A DNA stretch of 64,000 nt from an uncultured Dehalococcoidia bacterium (GTDB lineage Bacteria; Chloroflexota; Dehalococcoidia; Bin125): positions 205,623 through 269,622 of the forward strand of contig CATQGW010000003.1 of the NCBI GenBank assembly GCA_958295515.1, in the 5' to 3' direction. The notes below the pieces were generated by a model. The model searched no databases and was not told the DNA's origin. It was given only the letters and a program-made list of their open reading frames with translations. This document shows positions 10,311-19,496 of this stretch, piece by piece. The translations under genes and the position numbers were made by a program. The first letter of the stretch is position 1, and each line of letters starts with the position of its first letter.

Positions 10311-10918
10311 GCCTGCTCCTGCAATGCAGCCAGCGCGACCTCGCCGCGCGGCGAGAGACAGTATCCCACTTCCAGACTGATCGTCAGCCCCAGCGCCTTC
10401 AGCTTGCGCACATCGCTCTTGTAGCGCGCCGTCTCGCAACCCTGCGCGGCGGCCAGGTCGCCGGCGCGCCGCCCCGGCTGCCGCGCAATCGCCTCCAGCG
10501 TCGCCTGCGTCCACGCCCCGCGCCGCGAGCGCGCATCCAACTTGCCCAGGCGCTCCACGAGCGCCTCCAGTTCATCGCCGCCGAGCGCGTCGTCCGCAGC
10601 CAGCCGCTGGCGCGGATCCGAATACGCGCCCGCGTAGTGAAATGCGACGCGGTAGAGCGGCGCGTCGGGATCCGCCCTGCGCCGCCGCTCCCGCTCAATG
10701 GCCGCCAGCACCTCCGCCGCCGATTCGTGTCCCGCCGCTCGTGCATCCTGCGGCGTGATCTCCGACGATGTGATCCGACGCACCTCCTCAACCTCCACCA
10801 CCCCGTCGCCCACCCGGTAGCGCCCGCCGACGCGCGCCTGCGGGCTGCGCCAGCGCCGGAAGCTGAGCGTCAGCTCGCCCGAGGCGATGCGCTCCTGATC
10901 GCGGACCCGGAACTGCAA
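10307..10918 (-). CDS. ASCH-like domain protein with C-terminal winged-helix-like region
   Basis: LQFRVRDQERIASGELTLSFRRWRSPQARVGGRYRVGDGVVEVEEV is ASCH-like; likely TTG start at 10918; overlaps the downstream methyltransferase start by 4 nt. Confidence 0.7.
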   Translation of the reverse strand: MQFRVRDQERIASGELTLSFRRWRSPQARVGGRYRVGDGVVEVEEVRRITSSEITPQDARAAGHESAAEVLAAIERERRRRADPDAPLYRVAFHYAGAYSDPRQRLAADDALGGDELEALVERLGKLDARSRRGAWTQATLEAIARQPGRRAGDLAAAQGCETARYKSDVRKLKALGLTISLEVGYCLSPRGEVALAALQEQA

Positions 10919-11024
10919 TCTCGATGTCCTTCCCTGCACAACTTGGGGCGGATTGTAGGCGCAGCGGTGATAGCCTAATCGCCTGGTCGGGCATTGGGAC
11001 TCAACGCAGGGACAGGGAGCGCGA

Positions 11025-11855
11025 GTGTCATCACGGGGGGGAGGACGCAGCGCCCGCACGCGCCCGCAGCGGCTCGCGCGGCGCCGCGCCGAAACGCAGG
11101 GCTTTGACCGCGGCGGCTCGCGCCGCTCGATCTTCCGCTCCAAATGGCTGCTGATCGGCTTCGGCATCGTCGGCACCGTCGCCCTCGTTGTGCCGCTCGT
11201 CCTGATCGGCGGCAACAGCGGCCCCGCCGTCGATCCCAATCAGCCCCCGCCGGTGCGCCGTACCGTGACCGAACCGACCGATATCGGCGCGGTCGAGGGC
11301 AAGCCGCTCTTCGACGCCCCGCCCGCCATGACGCTGGACGACGGCGTCGATTACCGCGCCGTGATCGAGCTCGAGGACGGCGTCGTCGAAATTGACCTCT
11401 TTGAAGACGACGCCCCGATCCACGTCAACAACTTCGTCTTCCTCGCCGAACAGGGCTTCTACGACGAGCTCACCTTCCACCGCATCGTGCCCGACTTCGT
11501 CGCGCAGGCCGGAGATCCGACGGCGACCGGCACGGGCGGCGCGGGGTATACCCTGCCCGACGAGCAGGTCGGCGGCGACATCGCGGAGCGGCTCACGCTC
11601 GACGCGACGGGGGTAATCTCGATGGCGCGCAGCGGCCTCGGCGCTTCCTCCTCGCAGTTCTTCATCACCCTCCAACCGGCGGGCTTCCTCGACACCCAGA
11701 CCTTCACCGCATTCGGAACAGTCACCTCGGGGCTGGAGCTGCTGGAAGCGTTCGAGCCGCGCGACCCGGCCGCTCAGCCGCCTGCACCGGCCGGACCGAA
11801 GATCGTCTCAATCAGCATCGAGCGGGCCACGCCCGCAACACAGACGGAGGAGTAG
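11025..11855 (+). CDS. Membrane-anchored cyclophilin-type peptidyl-prolyl isomerase
   Basis: GTG start; N-terminal TM (WLLIGFGIVGTVALVVPLVLIGG); FHRIVPDFVAQAGDPTATGTGGAGY, SSSQFFIT. Confidence 0.92.
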   Translation: MSSRGGGRSARTRPQRLARRRAETQGFDRGGSRRSIFRSKWLLIGFGIVGTVALVVPLVLIGGNSGPAVDPNQPPPVRRTVTEPTDIGAVEGKPLFDAPPAMTLDDGVDYRAVIELEDGVVEIDLFEDDAPIHVNNFVFLAEQGFYDELTFHRIVPDFVAQAGDPTATGTGGAGYTLPDEQVGGDIAERLTLDATGVISMARSGLGASSSQFFITLQPAGFLDTQTFTAFGTVTSGLELLEAFEPRDPAAQPPAPAGPKIVSISIERATPATQTEE

Positions 11856-11859
11856 CGAA

Positions 11860-12369
11860 ATGGCCAAGTACAGCAAGCGCCCCGAGATGGCGCTCCAGGA
11901 CGGCGTCAACTACCAGGCCACGATCGAGATGGCCGACGGCGGCGAGGTCGAAATCGAACTCTACGCCGCCGACGCCCCCGAGACCGTCAACTCCTTCGTC
12001 TTCCTCGCCCGCGACGGCTACTACGACGGCGTCACCTTCCACCGCATCATCAAGGGCTTCATGGCGCAGGGCGGCGACCCCACGGGCCAGGGCACCGGCG
12101 GGCCGGGCTACAACATCCCCGACGAGGTGAACAGCAACAAGCACAACACCGAGGGCACGGTGGCGATGGCCAAGACCGCCGCCCCCGACTCCGGCGGCAG
12201 CCAGTTCTACATCACCTTCGAGGCGACCCCGTTCCTCGACGCGGAATACACCGTCTTCGGCCGCGTCACGTCAGGCATGGACGTCGTACACGGCCTCCCC
12301 GCCCGCGACCCCCAGCGCGCCCGCGAGCCGGGTCCCGCCATGAAGACCATCACCATCTCCGAGAGCTAG
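11860..12369 (+). CDS. Cyclophilin-type peptidyl-prolyl isomerase
   Basis: FHRIIKGFMAQGGDPTGQGTGGPGY, GGSQFYITF. Confidence 0.95.
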   Translation: MAKYSKRPEMALQDGVNYQATIEMADGGEVEIELYAADAPETVNSFVFLARDGYYDGVTFHRIIKGFMAQGGDPTGQGTGGPGYNIPDEVNSNKHNTEGTVAMAKTAAPDSGGSQFYITFEATPFLDAEYTVFGRVTSGMDVVHGLPARDPQRAREPGPAMKTITISES

Positions 12370-12390
12370 CCCACCGCAAGCCGCCCAACG

Positions 12391-12633
12391 ATGAGCCTCC
12401 AGCAGCCGCGCATCCCGCCGATCGCCGTAGTCCTGCGCGTCGTCTCCATCCTCGGCATGGGACTCACCGTCAGCGGCTGCGTCCTCGCCCTCGTCGGCGC
12501 CGAGTGGTGGTGGGCGCTCGGCACCGCCCTCGCCTTCATCCCCTTCCTGGCCATGATGGCCATCGTCGACCGCCTCATCCCCGACCCCACCGGTTGGCGC
12601 GACCCCAACCCTGACGACACCGACCACTCCTAA
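12391..12633 (+). CDS. Small two-TM membrane protein
   Basis: 80 aa, two hydrophobic segments, directly downstream of the cyclophilins. Confidence 0.6.
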   Translation: MSLQQPRIPPIAVVLRVVSILGMGLTVSGCVLALVGAEWWWALGTALAFIPFLAMMAIVDRLIPDPTGWRDPNPDDTDHS

Positions 12634-12677
12634 CCCCACCACCCCCGCGCCCCCGTCATCGCCCGCGCCCTCATCTC

Positions 12678-12789
12678 CGTCATACCCGCGCTTGTATCTC
12701 CGTCATACCCGCGCTTGCCGCGGGTATCTCGCTGTTCGATCTCCGAAGTCCCGCGATGCGATTCCCGCTCAAGGCGGGAATGACGGAGG
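12678..12789. repeat. REPIN-like palindromic intergenic repeat
   Basis: Hairpins ATACCCGCG-cttgc-CGCGGGTAT (12705-12727) and ATTCCCGC-tcaag-GCGGGAAT (12761-12781); outer ends CGTCATACCCGC / GCGGGAATGACGG are inverted. Confidence 0.75.
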
Positions 12790-12912
12790 GGACGGCGGGA
12801 ATGACCGAGGGGACGGTGGGAATGACGGAGGGGACGCGGGAATGACCGAGGTGACGGCAGGGGCGGCGGGAGTGAAGAAGGGGACCGCGGGAATGACCGA
12901 GGTGACGGCAGG
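12774..12912. repeat. Degenerate tandem repeat derived from GCGGGAATGACGGAGGGGACG
   Basis: Multiple imperfect copies of GGGAATGAC(G/C)GAGG(G/T)GACG in succession. Confidence 0.75.
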
Positions 12913-12958
12913 GACGACGGAGACGGCAATAGCCGGAGCGGGCGGCGCGAGAGGGGAG

Positions 12959-13381
12959 CTACCCGTCGATCCGCGCCGTTGCCGAACCCTTCACCACCTC
13001 TGCGCCGTCCTGGTTGACGGTCGAGACCGACAGGTCCACCAGCGTCTCGCCGTCTTCCTCGCGGATTGCGTCGACCGTTGCCTTGGCGGTCAGCGTGTCG
13101 CCCGGCCAGACCTGGTTGACGAAACGCACGCCGTACTTGGTCAGCCGCCCGTCGCCGACCAGGTTGGTCAGCATCTTGCCGGTCACGCCCATCGAGAGCA
13201 TGCCGTGCGCGAACACCGTCGGGTAGCCGGCCACCTGCGTGGTGAAGATTTCGTCGGTGTGCAGCGGGTTGTAGTCGCCCGACGCGCCTGCGTACTGGAT
13301 GATCTGGGTCCGCGTGAGGTCCTCGACGACGACTTCCTCGTGCGTGTCGCCCACGCTCAGTTCGCTCTTCGACAGTGCCAT
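12959..13381 (-). CDS. MaoC-like dehydratase
   Basis: QIIQYAGASGDYNPLHTDEIF...VFAHGMLSMG hot-dog dehydratase motif. Confidence 0.92.
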   Translation of the reverse strand: MALSKSELSVGDTHEEVVVEDLTRTQIIQYAGASGDYNPLHTDEIFTTQVAGYPTVFAHGMLSMGVTGKMLTNLVGDGRLTKYGVRFVNQVWPGDTLTAKATVDAIREEDGETLVDLSVSTVNQDGAEVVKGSATARIDG

Positions 13382-13392
13382 GACGGCCTCCT

Positions 13393-13878
13393 TTACTCCA
13401 CGACCCGCGAGGTCTGCACGCCCACCGAGCGGGCGGTCACGACCAGCACATCGTCCTGGTTGTAGTACTCGGTGATGCTTTCGCTGAATTGCAGCGTGCC
13501 GCCGCGGCGGCCTTCGCGCTCCCACGACTTGCCCTGCTTGTCGACCGCGCGCAGCACATCGCCGGGCGCGATCGGCGCGTGGTACTCGTAGTGCTGCTCG
13601 GCGTGGAAGCCGGTGCCGCCGCCCTCGCCGCCGGGCGCGCGCTGCACACCGGTCGGCTCCTTGCCCGAGCCGAACCACGGCTGCCCGGGCTCCGGGCGCA
13701 GGTTGTAGCCCTCGGTGAACTGCGCGCTGGCCTGCACAAACGTCGGCGGCGGGATCACATGCCCCGGCTCGGTCTCCGCCGCCGCCCCTGCGTCGTGGTA
13801 GATCGGATTCGTGTCCCCGATCGAGCGCGCGAACAGCATGATGTGCCCGGCCTCAATCGGGAAATGGTCTGTCGCCAT
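13393..13878 (-). CDS. FAS1-like / MaoC N-terminal hot-dog dehydratase subunit
   Basis: FARSIGDTNPIYHD, PPTFVQASAQF; paired with adjacent MaoC. Confidence 0.88.
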   Translation of the reverse strand: MATDHFPIEAGHIMLFARSIGDTNPIYHDAGAAAETEPGHVIPPPTFVQASAQFTEGYNLRPEPGQPWFGSGKEPTGVQRAPGGEGGGTGFHAEQHYEYHAPIAPGDVLRAVDKQGKSWEREGRRGGTLQFSESITEYYNQDDVLVVTARSVGVQTSRVVE

Positions 13879-13952
13879 TGCGGCTGCGCCCCTTTCCTGT
13901 CGGTTCGTTTCAGGGCGCAGTGTATCGCAACCTCGCGCTGTAGCCTGCGGCT

Positions 13953-16373
13953 ATGACGCAGCCTTTTGAGTCGCTTCGAGTGCTGGAGTTGGCCGGCTCG
14001 CACGCCGGCGCATTCGCGGCCAAGATGTTCGCCGACAACGGCGCGCAAGTGGTGAAAGTGGAGCCGCCGGGCGGCGATCCGCTGCGCGGATCGGGCGCGC
14101 CGCTGCCCCGCCACGCGCTGGGTGACCGCCGGATCGGCTCGATCTGGGCTTACTGCAACACCAGCAAGCAATTGGTCGAGCTGGCGCCGGGAGCGGAACT
14201 CGATCAGCTGCTCGACGCGGCGGACGTGATCATTGAGAGCAGCGCCCCTGATCCGCTCGTCCCGACCACGACCGCCCGCTCCGACGAGCGCGCCGTGAAG
14301 GTCTACATCTCGCCGTTCGGCCTGAGCGGACCGCTTGCCGACTGGCGCTCCAATGTCTTCACCGACGACGCGATGGGCGGACACCTCTACCTCAACGGCG
14401 AACCGGATCGGGAGCCGTTTCGCCGCCACGGGCGGCACACCGAGTACTCGGCCGGCATGTACGGCTTCATCGGCGCGATGGCCGGCCTGCTGGCGCGCGA
14501 GCGGCTCGGCCTGGGGCAGACGGTCGAGATCGCGCACATGGAGTGCATGGCCGCCATGCACCAGCACACGACCACGATGTGGACGCACGCCGGCCACGTG
14601 CTGCGCCGCGAGGGCAATACGCAGCCCGGCATGTGGCATCCCGCCGGCGTCTATGAGTGCCAAGACGGCTACGTCTTCCTCTGCCACGCGGGCGGCGCGA
14701 AGCTGGAGCCTTTCCTGCATGCCTGCGGACTTGGGCATCTGCTCGACGAGCCGCGCTTCGCCACCGACCCCGCGCGAGGCGCGCACAAGGCCGAGTTCAA
14801 CGAAGCGATCCGCCCCTGGCTGATGTCGCATACCGTCGAGGAGATCTGCGAGCTCGGCGAAGCCACCTTCTCGCCGATGGGCCCGGTCTGGGACACCCAC
14901 CAGTTCCTCGCGGACCCGCACCTCGAAGCGCGCGAGTTTCTTCAGCCGCTGGACGCCGATCGGGGCGATTTCGTGATCCCGCGCGGACCGTTCCGAGTGG
15001 GCGGCGCGGAGTCGATCCCGCGCCCGCCGCGGCGCCTCGATGATGCGGGCTTCGCCGCGTTCGTCGAACAGCCGGCGCGGCAGCCGGCGGCGCAGGCCGA
15101 GCAGCTGCCGGACGGTCCGCTGAACGGCATGCGCGTGCTCGATCTGACCCGCGTCTGGGCCGGACCGATCGCCGGACGCCTGCTGGGCGATCTCGGCGCA
15201 GACGTGATTCACATCGAGTCGCCCTGGAACCGCGGAGCCAAAGAAGCACCGCCGGGCCTCGCCGAGCTCACGCATCTCTTCCCCGACAACGATCTCGGCG
15301 AGCGGCACTGGAACCGCAACGGCGGCTTCAACAAGCTCGCCCGCAACAAGCGCGGCGTCTCGCTGAACCTGGCGGACGCCCGCGGCATCGACCTCCTGCG
15401 GCGGTTGATCGCCGAGTCCGATGTGATCATCGAGAACTTCAGCCCCCGCGTGATGCCGCAGTGGGGACTCGATTTCGAGTCGCTGCTCAAGCTCAATCCG
15501 GCGATCGTGCATACCGCGATGTCCGGCTACGGCGCGAGCGGACCGGGCGCGAACCGTGTGGCGCTCGGACCGGTGATCGAGGCGGCCACCGGGATGACGA
15601 TGATGTCCGGCTACGCCGACACCGGTCCCTACCGCTCCGGCGTCGCCTGGCCGGACCCGGTCTCGGGCATGAGCGCGGTGGCCGGCACGCTGGTCGCACT
15701 CTGGCGACGCGCCGCTGCCGGACGCGGGCAGCAGGTCGAGTCGGCGATGATCGAGTCGATGGGCGCGTTCGCCGGCGACGAGTTGCTCTCCGCGCAGGCC
15801 AACGGCGGCCCGCCCCCGCGCCTGGGCAACCGCGAGCCCGGCGTCGCTCCGCAGAGCGTCTACCGCTGCTCGGGCAACGACCGCTGGATCGCGATCTCGG
15901 TCACCAGCGACGCGGAGTGGCGGGCGCTCTGCGATGTCGTCAGGCTGAGTGATGAATGGCGCTCGCTGACGCTCGCAGATCGGGAGGCGCGGCACGACGC
16001 GATCGACGCGGCGATTGGCCGCTGGTCGCGCAGCGAGCTGCCCTGGCAGGCAGTGCGGCGCTTGCAGACGGCGGGCGTGATCGCCGGCGTCGCCTGCGAC
16101 GCCCGAGATCTGCTCGAAAACGAGCACCTCGCCTCGCGCGAATTTTGGGCGCTGCTTGACCACGCCGAGGCCGGTCCGCTGCGCTACCCCGGCTGCCCTG
16201 TGCGGCTCAGCCGCACGCCCGCGACCTACCGCCTCGCCTCGCCGCTGCTGGGCGAACATAACGATGCCGTACTGACGGAGATCGCCGGACTGAGCGCCGA
16301 GCAGCTGTCCGAGCTTAAAGGCGCGCGAATCGTCTGCAACGAGCCGCCGAGCCTGAGCACGCCGCGCATCTGA
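13953..16373 (+). CDS. Fused tandem CaiB/BaiF (class III) CoA-transferase
   Basis: 806 aa with two family N-termini (LRVLELAGSHAGAFAAKMFADNGAQVVKVEPPGGD and MRVLDLTRVWAGPIAGRLLGDLGADVIHIESP). Confidence 0.93.
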   Translation: MTQPFESLRVLELAGSHAGAFAAKMFADNGAQVVKVEPPGGDPLRGSGAPLPRHALGDRRIGSIWAYCNTSKQLVELAPGAELDQLLDAADVIIESSAPDPLVPTTTARSDERAVKVYISPFGLSGPLADWRSNVFTDDAMGGHLYLNGEPDREPFRRHGRHTEYSAGMYGFIGAMAGLLARERLGLGQTVEIAHMECMAAMHQHTTTMWTHAGHVLRREGNTQPGMWHPAGVYECQDGYVFLCHAGGAKLEPFLHACGLGHLLDEPRFATDPARGAHKAEFNEAIRPWLMSHTVEEICELGEATFSPMGPVWDTHQFLADPHLEAREFLQPLDADRGDFVIPRGPFRVGGAESIPRPPRRLDDAGFAAFVEQPARQPAAQAEQLPDGPLNGMRVLDLTRVWAGPIAGRLLGDLGADVIHIESPWNRGAKEAPPGLAELTHLFPDNDLGERHWNRNGGFNKLARNKRGVSLNLADARGIDLLRRLIAESDVIIENFSPRVMPQWGLDFESLLKLNPAIVHTAMSGYGASGPGANRVALGPVIEAATGMTMMSGYADTGPYRSGVAWPDPVSGMSAVAGTLVALWRRAAAGRGQQVESAMIESMGAFAGDELLSAQANGGPPPRLGNREPGVAPQSVYRCSGNDRWIAISVTSDAEWRALCDVVRLSDEWRSLTLADREARHDAIDAAIGRWSRSELPWQAVRRLQTAGVIAGVACDARDLLENEHLASREFWALLDHAEAGPLRYPGCPVRLSRTPATYRLASPLLGEHNDAVLTEIAGLSAEQLSELKGARIVCNEPPSLSTPRI

Positions 16374-16386
16374 ACGCGCGCCGAAC

Positions 16387-16464
16387 TGGTCGGGGTGGGC
16401 GGATTCGAACCACCGGCCTCGCGGCCCCAAACCGCGCGCTCTAGCCAGACTGAGCTACACCCCG
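16387..16464 (-). tRNA. tRNA-Pro (anticodon TGG), CCA encoded
   Basis: Reverse complement: acceptor CGGGGTG/CACCCCG, anticodon arm CGCGG-TTTGGGG-CCGCG, T-arm GGTGG-TTCGAAT-CCGCC, A + CCA. Confidence 0.95.
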
Positions 16465-16486
16465 TTTGGACTCACGCTACACGTCA

Positions 16487-17437
16487 TCAATCGACCTGCA
16501 GCTGCCCAACGACCTCAGAGATCTGGCTTACGCCCTCGCGCGCGCACCACTCCTCGACCTCGTCGACCACTCGAAGCGCCGCCCACGGATCGCGGAACAT
16601 CGCCGTGCCGATTTGCACTGCGCTCGCGCCCGCCAGCAGGAATTCGAGCGCGTCGCGCCCGTCCATAATGCCGCCGCAGCCGACCACCGGGATCTCGACC
16701 GCCCGCGCCGTCTCCCAGGTCAGCCGCAGCGCCAGCGGCTTGATTGCCGGCCCGGTCAGCCCCGCCACCGTGCGGTTGGTGCGCGGACGCCGCTTCTGCA
16801 CATCGATCGCCATGCCGACGAATGAGTTGGCCACGCAAATCGCGTCCGCGCCCGCGCGCTCCACCGCGCAGGCGATCGCTGCGATATCGGTCACGCCCGG
16901 CGTCAGCTTGACGATCACCGGCAGGCTGGTTGAACCGCGCACCGCCTCGGTCACCGCCGCCGCGGCCGCCGGATCGCGGCCGAACTCGATCCCGCCCACA
17001 TCGAGGTTGGGGCAGGAGATGTTGACTTCCACCCCCGCCACTCCCGCTGCGCCGTCCAGCGCTTCGGCGAGCCGCGCAAACTCGCCGACGGTGTCGCCGA
17101 GCATGTTCACCACCACCGGCGTGTCCCAGGTCTCCCAGACGGGCGCGACATCGTGCAGCAGCTTCGACACGCCCACATTCTGAAAGCCGATGCTGTTCAG
17201 CATCCCCGCCGGTGTCTCGACAATCCGCGGGTTGGGGTTGCCCCGCCGCGGCCTCAGCGTGACGCCCTTGGAGACGATCCCGCCCAGCCGCGAGTAGTCG
17301 AGCACGCGCGCAAACTCCAGCCCGTTGCTGAACGTGCCGGAGGCGGTCATCACCGGGTTGCGCAGGATCAGCTCGCGCTTCGCCCGCGGCGCCAAATTCA
17401 CGGAGAGGTTGGGGGTTGCGGGTTGGTCGGCAGGCAT
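16487..17437 (-). CDS. pyrD: Dihydroorotate dehydrogenase (class 1)
   Basis: LRNPVMTASGTFSNG, VNISCPN, VIVKLTPGVTDI, VVGCGGIMDGRDALEFLLAGASAVQIGTA. Confidence 0.95.
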   Translation of the reverse strand: MPADQPATPNLSVNLAPRAKRELILRNPVMTASGTFSNGLEFARVLDYSRLGGIVSKGVTLRPRRGNPNPRIVETPAGMLNSIGFQNVGVSKLLHDVAPVWETWDTPVVVNMLGDTVGEFARLAEALDGAAGVAGVEVNISCPNLDVGGIEFGRDPAAAAAVTEAVRGSTSLPVIVKLTPGVTDIAAIACAVERAGADAICVANSFVGMAIDVQKRRPRTNRTVAGLTGPAIKPLALRLTWETARAVEIPVVGCGGIMDGRDALEFLLAGASAVQIGTAMFRDPWAALRVVDEVEEWCAREGVSQISEVVGQLQVD

Positions 17438-17656
17438 TGTGGTGTCGCGGAACAGCAGTTTAGGGCCTGTTCACGCTGTGGGAATTCCGTCTGCCCGCAG
17501 TTCCACCCTCAATCACTGCCGAGTCGGCGCGGGGCACGCGGCTGCCCGCCCGCCGCTGCCGAAGCTGCGCGGACGGCGGGACCGGGTGTCGAACTACGTC
17601 GTCTGGCTGGTCTGGTCGGACAGCCGGAGCGGCCAGCCGGGGACTGGCCGGCCCGA

Positions 17657-17902
17657 CTAGTTGGCGTCTTCGCCCGCCCGGCGGCGGCGCGAGATGCCCA
17701 TGTCGTTCCAGCGCGAGCGCCCCTCGGCGCGATCCCAGATCGAGTCCTCCGAGGAGTTGCGGAACTCGCGCGTCTCGCCGCAGCCGCAGGTGCCGACGCT
17801 GACCGGGCCGTTGGGCGCGTCGATCAGCCAGTGGTGGCTGTGCGCCGCTTCGCCGGCGGCGCTCTGCCGCGCTCGCTTCTTGGTTGCCGTCTTGCTGGCC
17901 AT
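17657..17902 (-). CDS. Small conserved-looking protein with HHW...GPVSVGTCGCGETREFRNS motif
   Basis: 81 aa; compact Cys-Gly-Cys motif with Lys/Arg-rich N-terminus. Confidence 0.7.
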   Translation of the reverse strand: MASKTATKKRARQSAAGEAAHSHHWLIDAPNGPVSVGTCGCGETREFRNSSEDSIWDRAEGRSRWNDMGISRRRRAGEDAN

Positions 17903-18343
17903 CTCTGTCCTCCACGGGAATACGGCGTGGCTGTAGACACAGCCCTTGCCCTTGATTCCCTTGCACGCGCAACGCTAGGCAGCGAATCGGCAGGGGACAA
18001 CAGATCAGTTAACGCGACGGTTAGGATCGTGTAAAGCCTGATACGCGCCGTCCACCATCTGGATTGCAGAGCGCCCGAATTGCACCCTTTTTCAGCATAA
18101 CGCGCGCCCCGCCCGATGGGTTCCCGCGCCGCTTGCGCGCCGCACAAGCGCGGCGCGCGCTACTATGTGCGCGAGACCACATGGTGATTGCTCGGGACAT
18201 TCGGCATCGCAACGCATCACTCAGCGAAATTACGACGGCCGCCGCTCGCTGCGGTGTCTGCCGCGCTGTGCGGAACCTGACCTGAGGTGGTCTGGCGGCG
18301 GATCAGCGGCGGGCGCGGCGGCGGCCGGCGGAAGGGCGGCGGG

Positions 18344-19471
18344 GTGACTCTGACCAACGAGACGGTCTACGACGCGGTGCGCGCCGTGCGCGACCCCGAA
18401 CTCCAGCGCGATCTGATCAGCCTGCGGATGCTGGCCGCCACCACCGTGGACGGCGACTCGGTCTCCGTTGAGCTGACCGCGCCCTACTACGGCTACGCCT
18501 CGCGCAAGCAGCTGGAGGAGCAGCTGACCGAGGCGATCCGCGCCGCGGGCGCGCGCGAGGTCGCGTTTGAGTGGTCCGTCTCGGTGCCCGCCTGGGAGGG
18601 CGACGACCAGCACCCGGCGATCGGCGGCGTCAAAAACATCATCGCTGTGGCCTCCAACAAGGGCGGCGTGGGCAAATCGACGGTCGCCACCAACCTCGCC
18701 GTCGCGCTCGCCGCCGAGGGTGCGAGCGTGGGACTGGTCGACGCCGACGCGACCGGGCCCAATCTGCCCACGATGTTCGGCCTGCCCGCCGGCTTCCAGG
18801 CGCAGAGCGAGCAGGGCCTGCACCCCGTCGAGCGCCACGGGGTGCGCGTGATCTCGCTCGGCTTCCTGCTGCCCGCCGGCGCGCCGGTCGTCTGGCGCGG
18901 TCCGATGATCGGCTCCGCCATCCGCCAGCTGCTGCACGATGTCGAATGGGGCGACATCGACTACCTGCTGGTCGACCTGCCGCCGGGCACCAGCGACGCC
19001 TCGATGTCGATGGCGCAGGAAGCGCCGATCGCTGGCGCGGTCGTCGTCTCCACTCCGCAGCAGGTCGCGCTCGAAGACGCCAGCAAGGCCGTCACGATGT
19101 TCGAGAAGCTCAACGTGCCCGTCTTCGGCATTGTCGAGAACATGTCCTGGTTCATCACCCCCGACACCGGCCAGCGGGTCGAAATCTTCGGGCACGGCGG
19201 CGCGCGCGACGCCGCCGACGACCTCGAGATCGACTTCCTCGGCGAGGTGCCGCTGGCCACCGAGGTGCGCGCCGGCGGCGACGAAGGACGCCCGATCGTC
19301 GCCTTCGAGCCCGACAATCCGGCGGCGACCGCGTTCACCGAGATCGCCGCCACCGTCGCGCGCAAGGCGGCCGCCTCGGCGCTGCTGCAAGCGCCCACGG
19401 TCCCCGCGCCGACGCCGGCGCCGCCCGCGCCCGCCCCTGCGGCGCCGGGCAAACCCAAATCCATCATCTGA
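18344..19471 (+). CDS. Mrp/NBP35-family Fe-S cluster carrier ATPase
   Basis: SNKGGVGKSTVATNLAVALA, DADATGPNLPTMFG, LVDLPPGTSDASMSMAQ, IVENMSWF; GTG start. Confidence 0.95.
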   Translation: MTLTNETVYDAVRAVRDPELQRDLISLRMLAATTVDGDSVSVELTAPYYGYASRKQLEEQLTEAIRAAGAREVAFEWSVSVPAWEGDDQHPAIGGVKNIIAVASNKGGVGKSTVATNLAVALAAEGASVGLVDADATGPNLPTMFGLPAGFQAQSEQGLHPVERHGVRVISLGFLLPAGAPVVWRGPMIGSAIRQLLHDVEWGDIDYLLVDLPPGTSDASMSMAQEAPIAGAVVVSTPQQVALEDASKAVTMFEKLNVPVFGIVENMSWFITPDTGQRVEIFGHGGARDAADDLEIDFLGEVPLATEVRAGGDEGRPIVAFEPDNPAATAFTEIAATVARKAAASALLQAPTVPAPTPAPPAPAPAAPGKPKSII

Positions 19472-19496
19472 CACAGACTCCGAAGGAGCACCACGC

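Noticed and set aside
11025-12369. Tandem cyclophilins as an unusual system
   Set aside because: Paired anchored and cytosolic PPIases are a common paralog arrangement; nothing further distinguishes them.
12678-12912. CRISPR array in the repeat clusters (also considered for 39056-39415)
   Set aside because: Repeats are palindromic or tandem without regular unique spacers, and no cas genes are in the window.
12692-13465. 257-aa plus-strand ORF over the tandem repeats and MaoC gene
   Set aside because: N-terminus is translated repeat DNA and the rest is antisense to MaoC.
18100-18165. GC-rich inverted repeat (CGCGCCGCTTG...CAAGCGCGGCGCG) as a regulatory RNA
   Set aside because: Imperfect, short and compositionally expected at this GC content; no further support.
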